A stretch of DNA of 6,621 nt from positions 1 to 6,621 of the forward strand of contig JAISPY010000250.1 in assembly GCA_031274565.1 (NCBI GenBank), written 5' to 3'. This document shows positions 1 to 5,693 of this stretch, piece after piece. The stretch is from Treponema sp. (lineage in GTDB: Bacteria; Spirochaetota; Spirochaetia; Treponematales; Breznakiellaceae). Every line of letters starts with the position of its first letter. Within the stretch, counting starts at the first letter, position 1. The translations under genes and the position numbers were made by a program. The notes beneath the pieces are model-generated. The model was not told where the DNA came from, did not search any database, and saw nothing but the letters and a program-made list of their open reading frames with translations.

Positions 1-161
1 AGATGTGTTGCAAAGGAGTGGCGCAGGCTGTGAATCGAGGCGTTTTTGGAAATTCCGGCCTTTTGCACGGCCTTATCAAAGACACTTTGAGCGGATCGTA
101 TTGAAAGATGCTGCGATGCCGACTGGCCGGGGAACAGCCACCGTAAGGAATTATGGCATAT
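1..161 (-). pseudogene. C-terminal fragment of a tyrosine recombinase/integrase (5'-truncated, runs off left edge)
   Basis: Reading the minus strand from 161 to the window edge gives an open frame of about 53 codons with the pattern of a phage-type or Xer-like tyrosine recombinase: WLFPGQ, then HLSIRSAQSVFDKAVQKAGI, then the box II motif HSLRHSFATH. In this family the His and Arg of HSLRH belong to the catalytic set (HxxR). The later His/Trp and the nucleophilic Tyr would lie beyond position 1. An in-frame TAA at 162-164 precedes the fragment, and I find no recombinase sequence in any minus frame of the AT-rich DNA upstream. The N-terminal DNA-binding domain and the first catalytic Arg are therefore missing, roughly two thirds of a usual protein of about 300 residues. 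I infer a decayed or rearranged gene left by a mobile element or integron-like recombinase. The family call is strong; the subtype (phage integrase, integron integrase, Xer) is open. Confidence 0.85.
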
Positions 162-366
162 TTATAAAAAACCATTAAGTATAAAATGCATATTAAATCC
201 TTATATTGTAAGGAGATAGTGTTACCTGCCTCCGGCAATATATTTTTTCATAAGTAACGGTACTATAAAGAGTTAAACAAGGGTGTTACCGATGTGTCCG
301 GTCACACCGGGGGTATTGCACATAACAGGCCGGTGAACACTTCGGGCCTTGGACGATCATCCGCAG
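162..366. other. AT-rich non-coding junction between modC and the recombinase fragment
   Basis: No gene is supported here. About 150-290 is clearly richer in A and T than the coding DNA around it, with runs such as the T-tract at 242-248. The octamer GTGTTACC occurs twice in the same orientation, at 219-226 and 283-290. Small hairpins lie at 227-237 (TGCC/GGCA), 298-310 (CCGGT/ACCGG) and 327-349 (AGGCC/GGCCT). On the minus strand an ATG after an AAGGA motif opens only nine codons. The change in base composition exactly where the recombinase homology stops suggests an insertion or deletion boundary, which is an inference. Confidence 0.6.
298..349 (-). other. Pair of stem-loops downstream of modC
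   Basis: Two short inverted repeats follow the modC stop codon. The first in transcription order pairs 345-349 with 327-331 (5 bp, 13-nt loop, with a small inner GTG/CAC repeat). The second pairs 306-310 with 298-302 (5 bp, 3-nt loop). Neither is followed by a T-run on the minus strand, so they are not classical intrinsic terminators. They could mark the 3' end of the mod transcript or protect it, but nothing in the sequence proves this. Confidence 0.35.
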
Positions 367-1446
367 TCAGGCTTGGCTCGTCGATGCGCTTCGCAAGAGC
401 AGCAGCGCGGTAGGGGGGATAGCCAGCCGGGGGGGTATATCCGTAAACCGGTATTTGCTGTATTTCCACCAGAGTTCCCCTTGTTCTGCAGGACTTTGCG
501 CCTCTGCATTGGTAAACAGCAGCGCCTGTTCAAAGGGTTCCTCGGAACGCTGGGTAATCGCCATGCGGATCTGGTTGTAGGCCCCCGGCTTAGGATCCGC
601 TGCTTCCCATACGGGTTCAAAGTCATGGGCTCGAATCCCCACATGGGTAATGGCGTCTTCAATCGGTACCGAGACCCGCAGGGACAGTCCCCAGTCCAGA
701 GCGTACAGTTCCCGTTCTCCGGTCCGCCGGATAGGGGAAATGTTTTTGCACCCGGTGATGCGGGCTACTGGTACTGAACCGGGATCCTGAAACAAGGCTT
801 TGGTCCCGCCCTTGGTCAGAACCCTGCCCGTATCCATCACCAAAAGTTCATCACAGAGTCTATAGGCTTCATCCCGGCTGTGGGTAACCATGATCACATC
901 ATCCCGGGATTCCAGCAACTGCAACAGTTGCAGCTGCATCTGTTCCCGCAGGTGGGTATCCAGGGCGGAGAACGGTTCGTCTAGGAGTATAAGCTCCGGT
1001 TCCTGGATGAGCATCCGGGCCAGGGCAGTCCGTTGCTGCTGTCCCCCGGAAAGCTGAGCCGGATACCGGTACTCCAGGTCCGTAAGCCCAAACCGAGCGA
1101 TCCAGGGCCGGGCTTTTTGCAAGGCTTCCTGTTTAGGAAGGGAAAGCGCGGCAGTGAGATTTTCCAAGACCCGCATCCGGGGGAACAGGGCGTAGTGCTG
1201 AAAGAGATAGCCTACCCGCCGGGCCTGGGGTTTCAAGTTGATCTTGCGCGCCGAGTCAAATAAGACCCGTCCGTTAACGGCAATATACCCTTCATCGGGA
1301 ATCTCAATACCTGCAATACATTTGAGGGTCATACTCTTCCCGCAGCCCGATGCGCCGAGGATGCCGAGACACCGATCCGCGCTCTGAAACTCGGTTTCCA
1401 GGCAGAACTGACGGGAGAGGCGCTTACGGATCGAGACCTGAATCAT
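367..1446 (-). CDS. modC: Molybdate ABC transporter, ATP-binding protein ModC
   Basis: This is the cytoplasmic ATPase that powers molybdate import through ModB. All ABC motifs are present: Walker A GASGCGKS (31-38), Q-loop Gln83 in YLFQHYALFP, signature LSGGQQQR (132-139), Walker B LILLDEP (152-158), D-loop ALD (161-163) and switch His189 in VTHSRDEA. After the nucleotide-binding domain, GCKNIS (232-237) and THVGIRAHDFEP (267-278) open a C-terminal regulatory region of about 125 residues, of the kind found in some ModC proteins in place of a clear Mop/TOBE domain. At 359 residues the length is usual. The ATG overlaps the modB stop by 4 nt (ATGA), and only a poor GGGGCGG precedes it, so translation is probably coupled to modB. 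Molybdate is inferred mainly from the modA and modB neighbours; tungstate or sulfate transport by the same fold is less likely. Confidence 0.93.
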   Translation of the reverse strand: MIQVSIRKRLSRQFCLETEFQSADRCLGILGASGCGKSMTLKCIAGIEIPDEGYIAVNGRVLFDSARKINLKPQARRVGYLFQHYALFPRMRVLENLTAALSLPKQEALQKARPWIARFGLTDLEYRYPAQLSGGQQQRTALARMLIQEPELILLDEPFSALDTHLREQMQLQLLQLLESRDDVIMVTHSRDEAYRLCDELLVMDTGRVLTKGGTKALFQDPGSVPVARITGCKNISPIRRTGERELYALDWGLSLRVSVPIEDAITHVGIRAHDFEPVWEAADPKPGAYNQIRMAITQRSEEPFEQALLFTNAEAQSPAEQGELWWKYSKYRFTDIPPRLAIPPTALLLLRSASTSQA

Positions 1447-2150
1447 GGCCGCCCCGGACCTGGCACGGGTTTAAGCGGCGGATTCGGCGAACGCTCATTT
1501 TGCAGGGTAGCGTAATTCATCAGGGCCACTACCCCAAAGGAAAACAGGACAATAATGAGGACGTAGGTATATGCCGTATCCATGTCTCCTGCGGCCACGG
1601 CGGAATAGATTGCCAGGGGCAAGGTGCGGGTTTTTCCCGCGATATTACCGGCGATCATGGCGGTAGCGCCGAATTCCCCTAAACCCCGGGCAAAAGCCAA
1701 TACCCCCCCAGAGGCAACCCCGGGCAGGGCCGTAGGGAGGCTCACCTTCAAAAAGATCTTCCATTCAGGCATACCCAGGGTCCGGGCCGCGTAGATAAGG
1801 GTAGGGTCTACCTGCTCCAGGGCACCCCGGGCCGACCGGTACATCAGGGGGAAGGAGATGGCCACTGCCGCAAGTACCGTGGCCCCCCAGGAAAAGGCGA
1901 TTTTGATGCTGAAATACTCCAGGAAGAACCGTCCCACAGGACCTTTCACCCCAAAGATGTACAAGAGAAAGAAGCCCGCCACGGTGGGGGGAAGCACCAG
2001 GGGCAGGGTGAGGATCCCGTCCAGAATCATCTTCCATGCCTTCCGCCGGATCCCGGCCACCAATTGAGCCACCAGTACCCCCAGGATAAACGTTACCCCA
2101 ATCGCCGCAGACGCGGTTTTTAGGGATATGAGGAGGGGCGCCAGGTTCAT
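1443..2150 (-). CDS. modB: Molybdate ABC transporter, permease protein ModB
   Basis: This integral membrane subunit forms the molybdate channel as a homodimer. At 235 residues it has the family's usual length. Hydrophobic segments lie near 8-34, 43-67, 86-107, 144-165 and 193-215. The cytoplasmic EAA loop that docks on the ATPase is AARTLGMPEWKIFLKVSLPT (121-140). The highly typical ModB/CysT block follows: ARGLGEFGATAMIAGNI (154-170), then KTRTLPLAIY (173-182). The C-terminal tail (219-235) is short and proline-rich. The ATG shares one base with the modA stop (TAATG), with no clear Shine-Dalgarno sequence, so it is likely translated by re-initiation after modA. Its own stop overlaps the modC start. 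The family is certain; the molybdate assignment rests on the set of three genes. Confidence 0.95.
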   Translation of the reverse strand: MNLAPLLISLKTASAAIGVTFILGVLVAQLVAGIRRKAWKMILDGILTLPLVLPPTVAGFFLLYIFGVKGPVGRFFLEYFSIKIAFSWGATVLAAVAISFPLMYRSARGALEQVDPTLIYAARTLGMPEWKIFLKVSLPTALPGVASGGVLAFARGLGEFGATAMIAGNIAGKTRTLPLAIYSAVAAGDMDTAYTYVLIIVLFSFGVVALMNYATLQNERSPNPPLKPVPGPGRP

Positions 2151-2980
2151 TAGCGGTTCGGGGAAAACCCAAAGGCTTTGAAAATCCCGATACCCTCCGG
2201 GGAGGCCAAGAAATCAATAAAAAGCTTTGCCTCCTCTGGATGCGCGGAAGCCGCAATCATCCCCACTGGATAGATCACCGGGGCGGCCAAGAGTCCATCC
2301 GGGAGTTCCTCGAGGATCGTTACTTTAGGGGTGGAAACGGCGTCAGTGGCGTACACGATCCCCACTTCCGCGCTACCTTCTCCAACCCAGTTCAGCACCT
2401 CCGTAACATTGCTCCCCAGGCTCAGTTTCGTTGAAACTTCCTCCCAGGTACCGAGATTCGTGAAGGCTTCTTGGGCGTACTGGCCTGCCGGGGTGGTAGC
2501 CGGGTCCCCTAGGGCGATGATCTGGGCCTCGGTGATGTTCTTGAAACCCGTAACTGCGGTAGTGGTTCCCACAGGCTTAATCAGCACGAGCTTATTCTGC
2601 AAGAGGGGTTTGACCGAAGCAGCGGTTACGAACTGCTTGTCCACCAGGGCATCCATTTGCCGGGTCGCCGCGGACATGAAGACATCCGCCTCTAAGCCCG
2701 CTTCTATCTGGGTCTGGAGCCTTCCGGAACTGTCGTAGATCCCCTCCACGGTGATCCAAGGGTGGTTCTTTTGGAACAGGGGAATGAGTTCCTTCACAAA
2801 TGCATTCTCCAGGCTCGCTGCGGCAGCGACCATGATGCTTACCGGCGCTGGTTGCGCGGACGTGCTCGGGCTTGGACTTGGTTCTTTCCGAGCGCCGGAA
2901 AAGAGCGGGGTCTGACTAAAGCTCAAGAGCAGGACCGCGGCCAGGATCAGCCGTGCCCCTTGGTTCTTCATAGGTTTCAT
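2150..2980 (-). CDS. modA: Molybdate-binding periplasmic protein ModA
   Basis: This is the extracytoplasmic solute receptor of the importer. The N-terminus is an export signal: MKPMKNQGAR, then the hydrophobic stretch LILAAVLLLSFSQTPLF (11-27), with possible signal peptidase I cleavage after SGA (28-30). No cysteine stands at the expected lipobox, so a lipoprotein is not supported. A Pro/Ser-rich linker (32-47) leads to the mature domain. Motifs typical of ModA follow: VAAAASLENAF (51-61, ligand Ser56), YDSSGRLQTQIEAG (82-95, ligand Ser), ADVFMSA (98-104), the central ALGDPATTPAGQYA (156-169), and SNVTEVLNWVGEGSAEVGIVYATDA (190-214) with the usual Val and Tyr ligands. At 276 residues the length is normal. 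The start is fixed by GGAGG at 2987-2991, six bases before the ATG. It is first in the mod operon, behind the promoter at 3012-3040. Confidence 0.95.
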   Translation of the reverse strand: MKPMKNQGARLILAAVLLLSFSQTPLFSGARKEPSPSPSTSAQPAPVSIMVAAAASLENAFVKELIPLFQKNHPWITVEGIYDSSGRLQTQIEAGLEADVFMSAATRQMDALVDKQFVTAASVKPLLQNKLVLIKPVGTTTAVTGFKNITEAQIIALGDPATTPAGQYAQEAFTNLGTWEEVSTKLSLGSNVTEVLNWVGEGSAEVGIVYATDAVSTPKVTILEELPDGLLAAPVIYPVGMIAASAHPEEAKLFIDFLASPEGIGIFKAFGFSPNR

Positions 2981-2986
2981 ACGTTT

Positions 2987-2991
2987 CCTCC
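2987..2991 (-). promoter_or_regulatory. Ribosome binding site of modA
   Basis: The minus strand reads GTTGGAGGAAACGTATG. A strong GGAGG lies six bases before the ATG at 2980. It is the only good Shine-Dalgarno sequence in the mod operon, which supports translational coupling of modB and modC. Confidence 0.85.
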
Positions 2992-3011
2992 AACGTGATT
3001 AGGTTGGTTTT

Positions 3012-3040
3012 AGTATAGCCCCTTACACCTCCTTATGCAA
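3012..3040 (-). promoter_or_regulatory. Sigma70-type promoter of the modABC operon
   Basis: On the minus strand a -35 element TTGCAT (3040-3035) is followed, after exactly 17 bases, by a -10 element TATACT (3017-3012, five of six consensus bases). Transcription would start near 3005, giving a leader of only about 25 nt before the modA ATG. That leaves no room for a molybdenum cofactor riboswitch, so control is more likely exerted by a DNA-binding protein at or upstream of the promoter. Confidence 0.7.
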
Positions 3041-3043
3041 TAG

Positions 3044-3098
3044 GAAAACCAATAAAACCGTTATAAACCCATAATACATTGCCATAACCGCATAAAAC
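3044..3098 (-). repeat. Three degenerate 15-bp direct repeats upstream of the mod promoter (operator-like)
   Basis: On the minus strand the copies are GTTTTATGCGGTTAT (3098-3084), GTATTATGGGTTTAT (3077-3063) and GTTTTATTGGTTTTC (3058-3044). Pairwise identity is 12/15, 11/15 and 10/15, with the shared pattern GTwTTAT then kTT. They start 21 and 19 bp apart, about two helical turns, so all would face the same side of the DNA. The last copy ends three bases before the -35 element. This layout is what a regulator binding tandem sites would use. It does not resemble the palindromic ModE site. The regulator is unknown, and the AT-rich context means some similarity could be chance. Confidence 0.5.
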
Positions 3099-3101
3099 GC
3101 A

Positions 3102-3121
3102 GGTAAACCAAATGGTTTACC
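3102..3121 (-). terminator. Perfect 20-bp palindrome at the end of the dehydrogenase gene, possible terminator
   Basis: GGTAAACCA and its exact complement TGGTTTACC face each other across two bases, so the whole 20 bp is an inverted repeat. In RNA it would form an 8-bp stem with a 4-nt loop. The dehydrogenase stop codon TAA (3119-3117) lies inside it. On the minus strand the sequence continues TGCGTTTTATG, a weak T-run starting three bases after the stem. It may end the upstream transcript before modA. Its perfect symmetry would also suit a dimeric repressor. Confidence 0.45.
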
Positions 3122-4202
3122 CCGTTACCGAGGGAATTGCCACGCCTAAAGATTCCGCCAGGGTCTTGATGTGCTGCCACAGGCCCTCCTCAAGGGGAAC
3201 TCCCCGGCGGTTGCTCAACGCCTCCGCTTCCTGCTCCTTGAGCCCGGGGTAATAGACCCGGTCGGCCCCTTCCGCAGGTTCCAGGGAACGCAGATCATGC
3301 AGCATACGGCTCAGGTCCCGCTTAAACTCCTCGGGAGGCCGCAGGATGTCTAAGCGGATAGCCATGAAGCAGTGACAGACCCGTGCGGAGGTGAGCTCCG
3401 AATCCCGGACCGCTTCACCGAACACCCCCCCTGAAGTAAGGGCGCACATGATGTCCACCAACACTGCAAGCCCGTAGCCTTTATGTCCGCCCAGGGTTTC
3501 TCCGGCGCCGCCCAAGGGGAGGAGACCGCCCCCGCGTTGGTGGAGCAGGTCATCCAAGAGGCTGAGGGGATCCAATGTCGTCAAGCCGTTACTGCCCACC
3601 GCCCAACCCGGGGGAAGCTCCTTACCCGCCCGCTGATAGACCTCGATTTTACCCCGGGGGACCGTGGTGGTGGCCATGTCCAGGCTGAACAGGGTTCCCC
3701 CAAGCCCGGGCGCGGCAAAGGCGATGGGGTTAGTGCCGAACATGGCTTTTCGTGCAAAGGCCGGCACTCCCAGGGCTGCGGTATTGGTCATGGCAATGCC
3801 GATCATATCCCTGCGGGCAGCCATTTCCGCGTAGAAACCGGCGATGCCGAAGTGATTGGAATTGCGGACGCTGCACAGTGCCATGCCCTGTTCCTGCGCT
3901 TTGGCTATGACCCGTTCCATGGCTCGTTTGCTGAGACTCAAGCCCATGGCTCCTTCCGCATCCAATACCAAGGAGCAGGGGGTCTCATGGAGTACCCTGG
4001 GCACCACTCCGCCCTTGATGAGTCCCGCTGTAATGCCGTCGGCATAGCGTTTGATCCGGGCCAGGCCGTGACTCTTGATGCCTCGGGCATCAGCGGCCAC
4101 CAGGATCTGCCCACAGTCGTCCGCCTCCTCCGGCGGAATACCCAGGGCTTGAAAAATACCAGAACCAAGCCGTTCTAAATCGGCTCGAACCACAAACACC
4201 AT
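3117..4202 (-). CDS. Type-2 malate/L-lactate dehydrogenase family NAD(P)H oxidoreductase
   Basis: This is a cytoplasmic dehydrogenase of the Ldh2/AllD/YlbC family, whose members interconvert 2-oxo and 2-hydroxy acids (malate, lactate, sulfolactate, ureidoglycolate, diketogulonate) or reduce cyclic imines. The full length is visible at 361 residues. Family motifs in order: DARGIKSHGLARIKRYADGI (38-57) with the conserved SHG, SVRNSNHFGIAGFYAEMA (111-128), FGTNPIAFAAPG (155-166), FSLDMATTTVPRGKIEVYQR (172-191), PPGWAV (197-202) and GGHKGYGLAVLVDIMCALTSG (238-258). The C-terminal helix region reads GLKEQEAEALSNRRGVPLEE. GAGGTG (4213-4208) sits five bases before the ATG. The gene follows the purine-type permease by 56 nt and was probably co-transcribed with it, which makes a ureidoglycolate dehydrogenase-like role conceivable. 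The substrate cannot be read from the sequence. Confidence 0.93.
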   Translation of the reverse strand: MVFVVRADLERLGSGIFQALGIPPEEADDCGQILVAADARGIKSHGLARIKRYADGITAGLIKGGVVPRVLHETPCSLVLDAEGAMGLSLSKRAMERVIAKAQEQGMALCSVRNSNHFGIAGFYAEMAARRDMIGIAMTNTAALGVPAFARKAMFGTNPIAFAAPGLGGTLFSLDMATTTVPRGKIEVYQRAGKELPPGWAVGSNGLTTLDPLSLLDDLLHQRGGGLLPLGGAGETLGGHKGYGLAVLVDIMCALTSGGVFGEAVRDSELTSARVCHCFMAIRLDILRPPEEFKRDLSRMLHDLRSLEPAEGADRVYYPGLKEQEAEALSNRRGVPLEEGLWQHIKTLAESLGVAIPSVTG

Positions 4203-4225
4203 GATTGCACCTCACCTTTGAGCTC

Positions 4226-4250
4226 GTTCCAAAATCCAACATGGTGGAAC
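4226..4250 (-). other. Intercistronic stem-loop between permease and dehydrogenase
   Basis: GTTCCA (4226-4231) pairs with TGGAAC (4245-4250) around a 13-nt loop that contains a smaller CCA/TGG repeat. It lies in the 56-nt gap between the two genes and ends about a dozen bases before the ribosome binding site region of the dehydrogenase. No T-run follows on the minus strand, so it is not an intrinsic terminator. A role in mRNA processing or stability within one operon is possible. Confidence 0.35.
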
Positions 4251-4258
4251 TGCCTCGC

Positions 4259-5554
4259 TTATTTAAGGAAAAACCGCAGGATAAAGATTCCGAACAGTAT
4301 CCAGGTTACCAGGGTAATATCCTTACCTTTTCTCGTTACGGTTTTAAGGACCACATAGGAGATAAGCCCATAGACAATCCCTTCGGCAATGCTGAACCTC
4401 AAGGGCATGGCTACAATGGTCAAACCCGCGGGGATCCCTTCGGTAGGATCCCAAAACCTGATCCCGACGATGGACTGCATCATGAAGAAACCTACGATGA
4501 TAAGGATTGGCGCGGTGGCCGCGCGGGGCACCAGCAGGAAGACCGGGGAAAAAAACAGGGCAGCCAGGAACAACACCGCGGTAGTTACTGCGGTAAGCCC
4601 GGTGCGTCCTCCCGCAGTAACCCCCGCGCTGCTTTCCGCGTAGGAGGTAATCGTGGAGGTTCCAAGAATCGCGCCTAGGACGGTTCCAAAGGCATCAGCT
4701 AAGAACGCCTGTTTTGCCCGGGGGATTTCTCCTTGTTGAGTAATCAGCCCTGCCCGAGCGCTTACCCCCACCAGGGTACCCACGGTGTCGAAGATATCGA
4801 GAAAGAAGAAGGTGAAAAAGACCGTGAAGAATTTGAGGCTGAACACCGCAGAGAAATCAAACTGAAAGAAGAGGGGTCGGGCAGGGAGACGGATGAAGGA
4901 AAAATTTTCAGGAATGACCGTTACTTCCAGGGGAATCCCCACCAGGGTGGTGAGGATGAGTCCAATGAGGATGGAACCCGGTACCTGGTTGGCAAACAGA
5001 ACCACCGTGATAACCAGACCGATCAGGGCTGTCAGGGCGTTCCCCGAGGTACTATCCCCGAGGCTTACCAGGGTCTGGGGATCCACGCTCAGGACCCCTG
5101 AGTTTTCCAGACCAATAAAGGCGATGAGTAGGCCAATGCCCACTGCCACGGCTTTTTTTAAAGGAAGCGGAATGGCATGGATGATTAATTCCCGTACATT
5201 TACCAGCGAAAGGACCATGAAGAGCAATCCCTCGAGGAACACCGCGGTGAGGGCGGTCTGCCAGGAATAGTGCATGCCGAGTACCACGGTATAGGTAAAA
5301 AAAGCGTTAAGTCCCATACCAGGCGCCAGGGCAACGGGTAAATTCGCGGCAAAGGCCATGACCAGGGTGGCTACTGCGGAGGCGATAACCGTGGCGGTAA
5401 ACACCGCCTCCGCGGTCATCCCCTGCCCGATGCTGCCGAGCATCTCCGGATTGACCGCCAAAATATAGGTCATGGTCAGGAAGGTGGTCAGTCCTGCCAG
5501 TATTTCCCGCAGGACCGTAGTGCCATGGGCTTGGAGTTTAAAGAGCCGTTCCAC
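4259..5554 (-). CDS. NCS2-family purine (guanine/hypoxanthine/adenine) permease, AzgA/PbuG type
   Basis: This is a polytopic inner-membrane importer for purine bases, probably driven by protons. With the chosen start it has 431 residues, the family's usual length, and begins ERLFKLQAHGTTVLREILAG with TTFLTMTYILAVNPEML in the first membrane segment (23-39). Key NCS2 elements are ALAPGMGLNAFF (75-86), FFLDIFDTVGTLVGVSARAG (250-269), ADAFGTVLGAILGTSTITSY (286-305) with Glu307 just after, and GVTAGGRTGLTAV (311-323). About 12-14 hydrophobic segments are visible. I chose GTG at 5554 because AAAGGA (5566-5561) lies six bases upstream and homology begins there. The frame stays open to 5644, but the extra 30 residues are basic, unlike the family, and lack a ribosome binding site. 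It precedes the dehydrogenase gene in the same orientation. The exact purine is not determinable. Confidence 0.93.
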   Translation of the reverse strand: MERLFKLQAHGTTVLREILAGLTTFLTMTYILAVNPEMLGSIGQGMTAEAVFTATVIASAVATLVMAFAANLPVALAPGMGLNAFFTYTVVLGMHYSWQTALTAVFLEGLLFMVLSLVNVRELIIHAIPLPLKKAVAVGIGLLIAFIGLENSGVLSVDPQTLVSLGDSTSGNALTALIGLVITVVLFANQVPGSILIGLILTTLVGIPLEVTVIPENFSFIRLPARPLFFQFDFSAVFSLKFFTVFFTFFFLDIFDTVGTLVGVSARAGLITQQGEIPRAKQAFLADAFGTVLGAILGTSTITSYAESSAGVTAGGRTGLTAVTTAVLFLAALFFSPVFLLVPRAATAPILIIVGFFMMQSIVGIRFWDPTEGIPAGLTIVAMPLRFSIAEGIVYGLISYVVLKTVTRKGKDITLVTWILFGIFILRFFLK

Positions 5555-5560
5555 AGGAGT

Positions 5561-5566
5561 TCCTTT
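5561..5566 (-). promoter_or_regulatory. Ribosome binding site that decides the permease start
   Basis: The minus strand reads AAAGGAACTCCTGTGGAACGG. AAAGGA stands six bases before GTG (5554-5552), the first codon of a protein that matches the family's normal N-terminus. The upstream GTG at 5644 has no such site. The stop codon TAA of a possible leader ORF (5567-5565) overlaps this ribosome binding site. Confidence 0.75.
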
Positions 5567-5666
5567 AGATACAAACAGGAGGTGGGGGGCTATACAGGAC
5601 CGCCGTAACACCCGCGTCTTGAGGCGCGGGATAGAGCGGACCACCGGTCTGGGATGAAACGCTCAT
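5565..5666 (-). CDS. Possible 33-residue leader peptide upstream of the permease
   Basis: An ATG at 5666 opens 33 codons ending at TAA 5567-5565, so its stop lies within the ribosome binding site of the permease. The peptide begins MSVSSQTGG and ends SPPPPVCI. Four consecutive prolines close to the end are a classic slow point for ribosomes. A G-run lies eight bases before the ATG as a poor ribosome binding site. The ATG sits in the loop of a long inverted repeat, and a GC hairpin lies within the frame. This layout would suit translational control of the permease, but no homology supports it, and a chance ORF is at least as likely. Confidence 0.2.
   Translation of the reverse strand: MSVSSQTGGPLYPAPQDAGVTAVLYSPPPPVCI
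5611..5630 (-). repeat. GC-rich hairpin in the permease leader
   Basis: On the minus strand CCCGCG (5630-5625) pairs with CGCGGG (5616-5611) around an 8-nt loop, CCTCAAGA. The six G-C/C-G pairs make it stable. It lies 57 nt before the permease start codon. No T-run follows, so it is not a complete intrinsic terminator. Confidence 0.45.
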
Positions 5667-5693
5667 TTTGGTAACCCCCATCCGTGACCGGTG
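5642..5693 (-). repeat. Long imperfect inverted repeat (15-nt arms) in the permease leader
   Basis: The arms at 5642-5656 and 5679-5693 (CACCGGTCTGGGATG and CATCCGTGACCGGTG on the plus strand) pair at 13 of 15 positions: eight pairs, two mismatches, then five pairs, around a 22-nt loop. As RNA from the minus strand this is a strong stem. The loop holds the possible leader-peptide ATG at 5666 and part of the G-run before it. It may be a regulatory RNA structure or a protein operator. It matches no riboswitch class I recognise. Confidence 0.45.

Noticed and set aside
227..248. A plus-strand hairpin TGCC-TCC-GGCA followed by a T-run, resembling an intrinsic terminator.
   Set aside because: The stem has only four pairs, and no plus-strand gene ends before it.
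272..278. GTTAAAC matching the integron core site pattern GTTRRRY.
   Set aside because: A seven-base degenerate pattern occurs often by chance. No paired site with the proper spacing or fold was found, and the recombinase fragment is not shown to be an integron integrase.
622..645. GGGCTCGAATCCCC on the plus strand looks like a tRNA T-arm.
   Set aside because: It lies inside the conserved HVGIRAHDFEP coding segment of modC, and no acceptor, D or anticodon arm can be placed around it.
349..777. Plus-strand open frame of 142 codons opposite modC.
   Set aside because: It is the antisense of conserved modC sequence, with no ribosome binding site and no recognisable protein features.
2981..3040. 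A molybdenum cofactor riboswitch before modA.
   Set aside because: The inferred leader is only about 25 nt, far too short for the motif.
3483..4178. Plus-strand open frame of 231 codons opposite the dehydrogenase.
   Set aside because: It mirrors a well-conserved gene on the other strand in GC-rich DNA, where long antisense frames are common, and it shows no domain.
5555..5644. An N-terminal extension of the permease by 30 residues (GTG at 5644).
   Set aside because: The extension is basic and unlike the family, it has no ribosome binding site, and the GTG at 5554 has a good one at the expected distance.
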